Positions 1-5,525 of a DNA stretch of 5,872 nucleotides are shown here, one piece after another (position 1 is the stretch's first letter; each line of letters opens with the position of its first letter). The position numbers and the translations under genes are program-made. The DNA is from Nitrospirota bacterium. Lineage in GTDB: Bacteria > Nitrospirota > Thermodesulfovibrionia > UBA6902 > BMS3Bbin08. The stretch spans positions 1 to 5,872 of the forward strand of contig JACQXH010000183.1 in NCBI GenBank assembly GCA_016208845.1. Reading direction: 5' to 3'. Under the pieces are notes generated by a model that did not search any database, was not told the DNA's origin, and saw only the letters and a list, made by a program, of their open reading frames with translations.

Positions 1-10
1 CTAAATATTC

Positions 11-1261
11 TCATTTATTACAAATGCTGCGTATCCATCTTACCCTCTGCAAAACCGGAGGGTGGGAATAATAAAATGCCGCGTAAAAGGGGTGCGGATG
101 GAGATTTGAAAGGTTGTCTTTTGAGAGTTTTATCAGAGAGGTCGCCAGGCCTTCAGGGCTTCTAGTGAGTTCGCACGCAAAGCGGTCGGCCTGCCTTTCG
201 TGCCTTCTTGAAATATAAGCGAACAAAGGGGTCAGTGGAAATAAGGCGATGCTTCCTATAAATCCCAGGACTACCGCTTTTGCAAAAAAAGAGCTTTGCT
301 CAATTGAAAACAGTTCTGATAAGTAATTGGTTTGAAGTATCTTATGAGCAATAAAGAGCCCAGCAAAGGCCAAGGCCTCGGACATTACAATTAATTTAAG
401 GACATGTTTTTTCTTCCAGTGTCCCATCTCGTGCGCAAGCACAGCAATGATCTCATCACTGTTCATTTTTTCCAATAGTGTGTCATAAAGTATTATTCTT
501 TTTACCTTGCCTATGCCCGTGAAATATGCATTTGTATGTGAGCTTCTTTTAGAGGCATCCATCCTGAATATCCTGCTCACCTTTATGCCGGCCTTCATGC
601 TAAGTTCTTTTATTTTATCCTCGAGGACCTGATCCTCAACCGGTGAGAATTTATTGAAAAGCGGTTCAATAACATAGGGTGAAATATACATGATAAAAAG
701 GCTGAAAATAAGAAAGAACATCCAGACCCAGAGCCACCAGTGACCAGGACTTTCACTGACCAGCCACAGGCCGACTGCGATCAGTATGCCAGATAGAATT
801 GTGGAGAGAAGTATGGATTTAAAAAAATCTGCTATCCATAATTTAGGGGTCATGGTATTGAACCCGTATTTATTCTCTATCTTAAAGGTGCTGTAAATAC
901 TGAATGGGGCGGACAGGACATTTTCAGCATAAACAAGAATTAAAAAGAAGGCAAGACCGGAAAAGATGAAATGCAAATCCAGCGACATTATCCATAAATT
1001 GTAAGCATTCAGCAACCCTGCAAATAAAAATGCGAGCAGGATGCAGTTGTTAATAATGGATTCCAAAAATGAAAACCTGCTGTTTTCAATAGTGTAGTCA
1101 CAGGTCTTTGTTAATAATCCCTGGTCAATATAGCCGGCAAATTCAGGCGGGATGTCCTTGCCGTATTTCTTAAGATACTTAATGTTCATTATCTTCAGAC
1201 TGTATCCGAAAAGCACGGTGCAAATATAACCAAAAATTATTATGAACAGTTCTGTCTTCAT
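11..1261 (-). CDS. M48 family Ste24-type integral membrane metalloprotease (CAAX prenyl protease 1 homologue)
   Basis: This 416-residue protein is a zinc metalloprotease of the inner membrane. The zinc site is HEMGH at residues 277-281, with the third ligand Glu355 in the ERQAD motif (355-359). Other Ste24-type signatures are the KRSSHTNAYFTG stretch (238-249) and the YYSHPP motif near the C-terminus (397-402). Hydrophobic segments at about 5-22, 68-90, 98-115, 147-168, 173-198, 288-308 and 326-350 match the seven-helix Ste24 fold, and the length is normal for the family. In eukaryotes Ste24 trims prenylated CAAX proteins. Bacteria lack these, so a role in membrane-protein turnover or quality control is inferred. 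The ATG at 1261 gives the expected first helix, but no clear Shine-Dalgarno precedes it. The gene stands alone, with a 259-bp gap upstream holding palindromes that could be regulatory. Family assignment is firm; the substrate is unknown. Confidence 0.95.
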   Translation of the reverse strand: MKTELFIIIFGYICTVLFGYSLKIMNIKYLKKYGKDIPPEFAGYIDQGLLTKTCDYTIENSRFSFLESIINNCILLAFLFAGLLNAYNLWIMSLDLHFIFSGLAFFLILVYAENVLSAPFSIYSTFKIENKYGFNTMTPKLWIADFFKSILLSTILSGILIAVGLWLVSESPGHWWLWVWMFFLIFSLFIMYISPYVIEPLFNKFSPVEDQVLEDKIKELSMKAGIKVSRIFRMDASKRSSHTNAYFTGIGKVKRIILYDTLLEKMNSDEIIAVLAHEMGHWKKKHVLKLIVMSEALAFAGLFIAHKILQTNYLSELFSIEQSSFFAKAVVLGFIGSIALFPLTPLFAYISRRHERQADRFACELTRSPEGLATSLIKLSKDNLSNLHPHPFYAAFYYSHPPVLQRVRWIRSICNK

Positions 1262-1283
1262 ATATTATTCAATTCTATAAGTG

Positions 1284-1307
1284 AGTACACGTGCACTGCT
1301 TGCAGTG
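1284..1307. promoter_or_regulatory. Overlapping palindromes upstream of the M48 protease gene (possible operator)
   Basis: Two imperfect palindromes overlap 23-46 bp upstream of the protease start codon. AGTACACGTGCACT (1284-1297) is symmetric except for one mismatched pair. CACTGC-TT-GCAGTG (1294-1307) has perfect 6-bp arms. They share the central CACT. On the minus strand, TATAGA (at 1274-1279) could be a -10 box, but no good -35 is visible. Operator function is inferred from symmetry and position only. Confidence 0.3.
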
Positions 1308-1340
1308 TCAGATGCTTTGAATAGGATAAAAAAGCCGTTA

Positions 1341-1475
1341 ACCACGTGCCGGCAGGCAGGGACACAGAGGCACAGAGAAAAATAAAAAACGAGAAGTGAG
1401 AAATAACAGACAAGAGATTCTCTGTTTCCAATTTCCAATTTCCTATTTCCCATTTAGTTCTCTGTGTCTGTGGTA
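1341..1475. repeat. Intergenic repeat-like block with inverted CACAGAGAA arms
   Basis: This non-coding block is bounded by inverted arms. The left arm CACAGAGGCACAGAGAA lies at 1363-1379; the right arm, read on the other strand, is CACAGACACAGAGAA at 1458-1472, differing by a 2-nt indel. Inside is a hairpin AACAGA (1405-1410) / TCTGTT (1421-1426), then an array of near-heptamers built on AATTTCC (1427-1450). A GCCGGCAGGCAGG run (1349-1361) abuts the left arm. Short frames through it encode low-complexity peptides with no family resemblance, so I treat it as non-coding. The look is that of a dispersed intergenic element, but a second copy cannot be seen in this window. Confidence 0.5.
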
Positions 1476-1520
1476 AATGAACTGCCGTATTTAGAATATA
1501 GATGCCGGGGACGCCGGAGA

Positions 1521-2171
1521 TCATTTCTTTTGCTGGATCTGGTCCAGGAGGTCTTCTGCAAGGTCGGGATTAAGTTTTTTCAGGATATTATATTCCTGCC
1601 TTGCCAGATTTGTTTCTCCTGACTTAAGATGGGCCATCCCCAGGTTATAATGTGCCTCCGCAAATTCAGGCCTTATTCTGACAGCCTGCGCAAGGGCCTC
1701 GACAGCATCTCTGTATTTTTTAAGTTCGCCGTAAATATTGCCGAGGTTATAATATACTTCTGCATTCTTAGGATAGATCTTAACGGCCTTTTTAAGCGCT
1801 TCAACTGCCTCATCATTTCTGCCAAGCATTGAAGATACAATACCAAGGCCGATATATGCCTCACCATAACCGGGTTTTATCTCAACGGCTTTTTTATACG
1901 CGTCAGCCGCCTCTGTATATCTGTGAAAACCGTAAAGGGCATGGCCGAGGTTGCAATGTGCTTCCGCATAATCAGGCTTCAGTCTTATGGCCTGTTTAAA
2001 TGCATCGATGGCCTGAGAATATTCCGCTTTTTCGCTATATTGAATACCTAGATCAAAAAAGGTCCTGGCTGTAGGTTTTTGCGCGTAAAGAATCTGGGCC
2101 GTCAGAATGAATGGCAATACGGCAAAAAGAACAATAAAGGTGGAATTAGAACGCATTGCCCTGAATATCAT
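1521..2171 (-). CDS. Exported TPR-repeat protein (five tandem TPRs)
   Basis: This 216-residue protein has an N-terminal signal peptide followed by five contiguous 34-residue tetratricopeptide repeats. The hydrophobic core runs from about residue 11 to 27, with a plausible cleavage site after LYA at residue 30. The repeats lie at about 35-68, 69-102, 103-136, 137-170 and 171-204. Each shows the TPR consensus: A-x-x-x-L-G in helix A, A-x-x-A-x-x-x-A in helix B and a Pro near position 32. A short charged tail (205-216) follows. TPR arrays are protein-interaction scaffolds with no catalytic activity, so the likely role is periplasmic or membrane-associated assembly with an unknown partner. The start could be ATG at 2171 or ATG at 2156 (residue 6); both leave a usable signal peptide and neither has a convincing ribosome site. 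The gene diverges from the cold-shock gene. Family assignment is sure; biological role is not recognised. Confidence 0.9.
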   Translation of the reverse strand: MIFRAMRSNSTFIVLFAVLPFILTAQILYAQKPTARTFFDLGIQYSEKAEYSQAIDAFKQAIRLKPDYAEAHCNLGHALYGFHRYTEAADAYKKAVEIKPGYGEAYIGLGIVSSMLGRNDEAVEALKKAVKIYPKNAEVYYNLGNIYGELKKYRDAVEALAQAVRIRPEFAEAHYNLGMAHLKSGETNLARQEYNILKKLNPDLAEDLLDQIQQKK

Positions 2172-2273
2172 ATAACCATTGTACTAAAAATGGCGATTTT
2201 TTTAAATATATAATCTGAGTCGTTATGTGACGGCACCATCTCCATTTTCTTTAGCACCATTTAAATATTTTGT

Positions 2274-2331
2274 CATGCATAAAACAATTTTGCATGTCCC
2301 ATGTTATTGTTTCATAATAAAAAAATAACAT
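2274..2331. promoter_or_regulatory. Two adjacent inverted repeats just upstream of the cold-shock promoter
   Basis: CATGCA (2274-2279) pairs with TGCATG (2291-2296) across 11 bp. ATGTTATT (2301-2308) pairs with AATAACAT (2324-2331) across 15 bp, ending one base before the TTGACT box. The placement suits a regulator site or a DNA cruciform, but AT-rich DNA yields such repeats by chance. Function is inferred. Confidence 0.3.
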
Positions 2332-2361
2332 ATTGACTTTTTATTATCATAATGCTAATTT
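2325..2361 (+). promoter_or_regulatory. Candidate sigma70-type promoter(s) for the cold-shock gene
   Basis: Two overlapping candidates exist. The first is TTGACT (2333-2338), a 17-bp spacer, and TAATTT (2356-2361) preceded by TG at 2353-2354 as an extended -10; transcription would begin near 2368. The second is ATAACA (2325-2330), a 17-bp spacer, and CATAAT (2348-2353), starting near 2360. Either gives a leader of about 115-125 nt, long as in many csp genes. Confidence 0.5.
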
Positions 2362-2397
2362 AAATTAAGGTGTCAGAAGTTTTTGTATGTAGACGGT

Positions 2398-2434
2398 AAT
2401 GCCGCAAAGACTTTTAACTTTGTGGCATTTTTTT
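2398..2434 (+). terminator. Intrinsic-terminator-like hairpin inside the cold-shock leader (possible attenuator or sRNA end)
   Basis: A 12-bp stem is formed by 2398-2409 and 2418-2429 with one G-U pair (2404/2423) and an 8-nt loop (2410-2417). It runs straight into a T tract (T2428-T2434). It lies between the promoter and the start codon, so it would end transcripts at about 65-75 nt unless disrupted. An alternative pairing of 2375-2385 with 2405-2415 (11 bp, two G-U) would consume the 5' arm and could act as an antiterminator. The hairpin is seen directly; attenuation is inferred. Confidence 0.6.
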
Positions 2435-2483
2435 ATGTGTGGTTATTCTGATGCCTTAGTTTTATAAGTAAGGAGGTATCAAG

Positions 2484-2684
2484 ATGGCAAAAGGAACAGT
2501 AAAGTGGTTCAATGAATCCAAAGGCTTCGGCTTTATTACAGGCGAAGACGGCCGTGATTTTTTCGTCCACTATTCAGCCATCCAGGGCAATGGATTTAAA
2601 TCCCTTGCCGAGGGTGACGCTGTCAGTTTTGAGTCCGAAAAAGGCCCAAAAGGCCCAAAAGCGATCAACGTAACCAAGGACTAA
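2484..2684 (+). CDS. csp: Cold-shock domain protein, CspA family
   Basis: This 66-residue protein is one complete cold-shock domain, an OB-fold beta barrel that binds single-stranded RNA and DNA and acts in the cytoplasm as an RNA chaperone or antiterminator. The N-terminal KGTVKWFN (3-10) is canonical, RNP1 is KGFGFI (13-18) and RNP2 is FFVHY (26-30). The usual SAI and the EKGPKGP segment near the C-terminus are present. Length is standard for bacterial Csp. An excellent Shine-Dalgarno AGGAGG (2471-2476) sits 7 nt before the ATG, unlike the weak sites of its neighbours, which suggests high expression. It is the only plus-strand gene here, monocistronic, with its own promoter region, a long leader with a terminator-like hairpin, and a strong terminator after the stop. 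Whether it is cold-induced or constitutive cannot be told from the coding sequence. Confidence 0.97.
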   Translation: MAKGTVKWFNESKGFGFITGEDGRDFFVHYSAIQGNGFKSLAEGDAVSFESEKGPKGPKAINVTKD

Positions 2685-2700
2685 TTGGACAGAAGGGTTA

Positions 2701-2737
2701 AAGGGTCCCGCCGGTTTTCCGGCAGGACCCTTTTTTT
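2701..2737 (+). terminator. Rho-independent terminator of the cold-shock gene
   Basis: A GC-rich hairpin pairs 2701-2714 with 2719-2732 through a TTTT loop, with a single C/A mismatch (2709/2724), followed by a T run at 2731-2737. It starts 17 bp after the csp stop. Read on the minus strand the hairpin is followed by only three T residues, so it may also slow transcripts from mutS2, which ends at 2741, but less strongly. Confidence 0.93.
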
Positions 2738-2740
2738 GAA

Positions 2741-3613
2741 TTAAAGCACAGCGATAGTGACCGCCTCCCCGCCTTCGTCTTCATTCCCCTTCCTGCAGCT
2801 CTCAACAAGCGGATGGTCTTTCAGATATTCTCTAATAGCCCGGGCCAATATCCCGGTTCCTATCCCGTGAATTATCTTTATTTGTTTAAGCCCTGCGACC
2901 GACGCATCATTGAGATGCCTCTCTATAACAGAGAGCGCAGGGTCAACACGCCGGCCTATGACATTTATTTCTCCGCTGATGTTTACAAATGCATTCTCAT
3001 TAATAACCGGCCGCCCGGTCCTGAGAATTTCTGGCGCTCTCCTTTGTACGGCAGAGTCTTGCGCGGGCTCGGAAAGTTCAGCAAAAGGGATCACTATCTC
3101 TTTTCCTTCTGCCAGTACTTTGCATCTCTGTGTTTTTCTATTAACTGACTGAACAATGCCGTGTACGTGCAGACTGTTGATAAATACTCTCTGGCCTTCA
3201 TTGATTTCACTTAGCGATTGAATTCTATCAGGGGCAAGCTCTTTTTGGCGTACTACGATCTCCTCAAGCTTCTTATCGAGCTCTTTAGCGATATCCCCGG
3301 TTCCTGACAGCCTGGAACGCTTGAGATTCTCTAAGATTTCCCGTGTCTCTTTCTTTGTCGTTCTCACTATCTCTTCTGCTTCCTTAAACGCCTTTGTTAA
3401 TGTCTCCCTTGCTGTTTTTTTTATCTCTGATATTTCTGTCATCAGCCGCGCCCTAAGGTTCTCGATCTCTATCCTTTGAATTTCGGCCGTGTTCAATTTT
3501 CTATCAAGTTCCATATTTTTATGTTTCAGTTCTGAAATGAGAGATTCTATCCTGGCACCGTCCTCTTGCAGAAATGCCCTTGCATCCCTTACGATGTCTT
3601 CATCAAGTCCCAC
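2741..3613 (-). CDS. mutS2: MutS2 C-terminal fragment: coiled coil, KOW-like domain and Smr domain (broken mutS2)
   Basis: This 290-codon frame is the distal third of MutS2. Residues 1-15 (GLDEDIVRDAR region) match the segment that normally follows the ATPase core. A long charged coiled coil covers about 15-125, a small beta-rich KOW-like domain about 138-180, and an Smr domain about 213-290 with HGIGTG at 249-254. MutS2 binds branched DNA or stalled and collided ribosomes, depending on species; Smr contributes nuclease or ribosome binding. The Smr LDLRG-type motif is degenerate here (INVIG, 216-220), with Asn for the usual Asp. The frame overlaps the upstream fragment by 11 bp in a different register. 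The only early start is GTG at 3613; a GGGGGAGG run lies about 12 nt upstream of it, so separate translation by coupling is possible but unproven. A fragment lacking the ATPase is more likely the tail of a frameshifted gene than an independent one. Confidence 0.85.
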   Translation of the reverse strand: MGLDEDIVRDARAFLQEDGARIESLISELKHKNMELDRKLNTAEIQRIEIENLRARLMTEISEIKKTARETLTKAFKEAEEIVRTTKKETREILENLKRSRLSGTGDIAKELDKKLEEIVVRQKELAPDRIQSLSEINEGQRVFINSLHVHGIVQSVNRKTQRCKVLAEGKEIVIPFAELSEPAQDSAVQRRAPEILRTGRPVINENAFVNISGEINVIGRRVDPALSVIERHLNDASVAGLKQIKIIHGIGTGILARAIREYLKDHPLVESCRKGNEDEGGEAVTIAVL

Positions 3614-5054
3614 CTTTGTACGTGACCTCCCCCATTTCCATTGCGGCGTTTATCATCCCGGGTTCAGAATGGGCAAATGACTTTAGCATGCCCAGATGAG
3701 TGGAAGCCACCGTAATGGCCCCCTGCTTTTTCAGTTTTCTCAGAATTGCACATGACAAAGCGCCGCCCTGTTCGGGATCTGTGCCTGTCCCAAACTCATC
3801 AATAATGACCAGGGTATCAGCACTGCTCTGCCTGATGATCTCTGATATGCGGGTAATGTGTGCAGAAAAGGTTGACAGGTTCTGCTCAATGGATTGTTCA
3901 TCCCCGATGTCAGCAAGTACAGCCCTTATAAATGGGACCGTTGTACCGGAAACTGCCGGAATGTGCATCCCTGAAAGGGACATGAGATTAAGCACGCCTA
4001 TCGTCTTGAGGGCCACTGTTTTGCCGCCTGCGTTCGAACCTGTAATTACCATGCATGAATGATCTCTTCCCATTTCAATATCAAGCGGCACAAGTTCTTC
4101 TTCATTATTTTCCTTTTTAAGGGTCTTCCAGAGAAGCGGGTGACGGCCCTTAATGATCTTCATAAACCCATTTTCATTTAATTCAGGCGGGGCCATCTGC
4201 ATCTGTTCTGCAAATCCTGCAACAGCAAACAGGCAGTCAACCCTTGCTACTAAATGATAATCGTTTTCTATATCATGAAGATGCGTCCTCAACATGGCAG
4301 AAAGCCCCCTGAGTATCCTGTGCTCCTCAAGCTTTGCTTCTGCCCTGAGAGATTCAAGCTCATTGCCAGGATGCTGGATCGGATATGGTTCAACATACAC
4401 GGTCTCGCCTGTGTTTGAGATATCATGAACTATGCCCGGCACATTGCTCTTGAAGTCCCTTTTTACAGGTATGACCCACCGGCCGTTCCTCTGTGCCAGA
4501 TAAAAATCCTGAAGATATTGCTCAAGGTCCTTTTGTTTGAGCATCCCTTCCAGCATGCCCCTGATCTGGCCCTCGCATGACTTAATGCCCTTGCGTATAT
4601 AAGATAGTTCAGGCGATGCATTATCGCGAATCTTTCCCTCCGGATCGACCGCCCTCTCAATTGCTTTCTTCAGATCATCATGTGTTATGAGAGTGCAGAT
4701 AATTTTGCCAAGTCCGGGATAAAGAGGGCTTTCGCAGGATCTTTTCAATCCTGATGCAGAAGAAAAAAGCGGTATAAAGGCCCTGAGTTCAAAAGGCTCA
4801 AGCACAGAATCTGCAGGCCTGACCCTTTTGAAAAGCGGTGAGAGGTCTTCAAAATGTTCGATCCCGGACGGCTGTCCTCCAGCCAAATAAGTTCTGCATT
4901 CAGAGACAAGGTCCAATTGTTCCCTTATCTTGTTAATGTTATCAAGCGGCTTTATCTCCCTAACGGCATATCTGCCCGGTGCAGTGACAGCAAACGAATC
5001 TGCCATTTCCAAAATCTTTTCATACTCAAGCAAGCGGAATGTTTGTTGGTCCAT
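3603..5054 (-). CDS. mutS2: MutS2 N-terminal fragment: core and complete MutS-type ATPase (broken mutS2)
   Basis: This frame encodes about 483 residues of MutS2, a dimeric ABC-type ATPase. Counting from MDQQTF, the core and clamp fill about 1-320; Walker A GSNAGGKT is at 339-346, the STFSAH signature at 394-399, Walker B TLVIIDE at 414-420 and the H-loop STHLGMLK at 451-458. The frame ends at TGA 3603-3605 shortly after NAAMEM, before the conserved PTY-L-G-PG-S-A-IA segment that should link it to the coiled coil. That segment is absent from the next fragment too, so bases are missing. I chose the ATG at 5054 because the MutS2 family begins a few residues before the LE-x-x-KIL motif; ATG at 5069 is an alternative. 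A start at 5144 would overlap the upstream gene by 65 bp and add unrelated residues. It follows the membrane-protein gene by 25 bp, indicating one transcript. Identity is firm; whether the product works is doubtful. Confidence 0.9.
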   Translation of the reverse strand: MDQQTFRLLEYEKILEMADSFAVTAPGRYAVREIKPLDNINKIREQLDLVSECRTYLAGGQPSGIEHFEDLSPLFKRVRPADSVLEPFELRAFIPLFSSASGLKRSCESPLYPGLGKIICTLITHDDLKKAIERAVDPEGKIRDNASPELSYIRKGIKSCEGQIRGMLEGMLKQKDLEQYLQDFYLAQRNGRWVIPVKRDFKSNVPGIVHDISNTGETVYVEPYPIQHPGNELESLRAEAKLEEHRILRGLSAMLRTHLHDIENDYHLVARVDCLFAVAGFAEQMQMAPPELNENGFMKIIKGRHPLLWKTLKKENNEEELVPLDIEMGRDHSCMVITGSNAGGKTVALKTIGVLNLMSLSGMHIPAVSGTTVPFIRAVLADIGDEQSIEQNLSTFSAHITRISEIIRQSSADTLVIIDEFGTGTDPEQGGALSCAILRKLKKQGAITVASTHLGMLKSFAHSEPGMINAAMEMGEVTYKGGT

Positions 5055-5079
5055 AGACAGGCGAAACATGCAATAATTC

Positions 5080-5520
5080 TTATTTATTTTTTTTGAAAAA
5101 TGCCTGGAAGTACTTAATGCTCGACAGGAACATGGCGCCTCCAAAACCTATATAAACCACGGCGAGATAAGGTCTGGGTATTTTTGAATGCCTCAAAATC
5201 ATCCCCATTGTAATCATTACTGCGACAATGAGATAGCTCTTCAACGGCTGGAACGCAAAAATGCATAGTTTATCTTTTTTGTAATTAATGCGTTCTATAT
5301 TGCGTCTTACGATCCTTAAAAACCCAAGGCAATATATCAGCAGGGAAAAAATCACTCCGGTTATACCTAACCAAACAACATTTCCGGAGTCTGCCTTTGA
5401 GAGCCAGCCAAACGCCATCCTGCAGAGCATAATGCCTACAATGCACCAAAGCGCTCCGGAGAGGGCTATCAGAATTTTTTTATCAACAGCGGGATTAAGC
5501 TTTTCAGTCAAGAGACCCAT
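5080..5520 (-). CDS. Small four-helix membrane protein of unknown function
   Basis: This protein of 146 residues has four predicted membrane helices. Counting from the ATG at 5520, they lie at about 16-37, 47-69, 94-110 and 115-135. A strongly basic cytoplasmic loop (RIVRRNIERINYKKDK, 69-84) separates helices 2 and 3, and the end is basic (KKNK). No cysteine pair, metal motif or enzymatic signature is visible. The RHSKIPRPYL stretch before helix 4 and SSIKYF at its end look like conserved family features, resembling uncharacterised membrane proteins in anaerobic bacteria, but I cannot name a family. A TTG at 5529 would extend it by three residues and overlap the upstream stop as TTGA; ATG at 5520, five bases after that stop, is simpler. 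Neither has a clear Shine-Dalgarno. The tight packing between superoxide reductase and mutS2 implies co-transcription. A function is not inferred. Confidence 0.85.
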   Translation of the reverse strand: MGLLTEKLNPAVDKKILIALSGALWCIVGIMLCRMAFGWLSKADSGNVVWLGITGVIFSLLIYCLGFLRIVRRNIERINYKKDKLCIFAFQPLKSYLIVAVMITMGMILRHSKIPRPYLAVVYIGFGGAMFLSSIKYFQAFFKKNK

Positions 5521-5525
5521 AAGGT

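Larger units (their letters stand above)
2172..2483. other. 312-bp AT-rich divergent intergenic region between the TPR and cold-shock genes
   Basis: No gene is seen here. The left part (2172-2270) is the upstream region of the minus-strand TPR gene. It holds a run of T and AT-rich sequence (2197-2212) that could supply a -10 box, and a GCACCAT direct repeat at 2233-2239 and 2254-2260, 21 bp apart. The middle (2274-2331) carries two inverted repeats. The right part (2325-2483) holds the cold-shock promoter candidates and a long transcribed leader with a terminator-like hairpin. Confidence 0.7.

Noticed and set aside
1500..1520. GCCGGGG/CCGG stretch after the TPR stop as a terminator
   Set aside because: The possible stem is short and no T tract follows on the minus strand.
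1258..1524. Minus-strand frames of 62 and 88 codons in the gap between the protease and TPR genes
   Set aside because: They read through the low-complexity repeat block, show no family motif or ribosome site, and overlap each other in different frames.
2639..2661. AAAGGCCC direct repeat in the 3' end of csp
   Set aside because: It encodes the normal GPKGPK segment of cold-shock proteins, so the repeat follows from the protein sequence.
2813..3152. Plus-strand frames of 80-111 codons opposite mutS2
   Set aside because: They are antisense to well-conserved MutS2 domains, have no recognisable motifs and no ribosome site.
3603..3613. Programmed +1 frameshift of the RF2 (prfB) type joining the mutS2 halves
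   Set aside because: The site ACT TGA T lacks the CTT TGA C slip sequence, and the GGGGGAGG run is too far upstream. Even with a shift, the conserved linker segment would still be missing, which a deletion explains better.
5055..5144. Longer mutS2 start at 5144
   Set aside because: It would overlap the membrane-protein gene by 65 bp and add about 30 residues not typical of MutS2; the family start fits ATG 5054 (or 5069).
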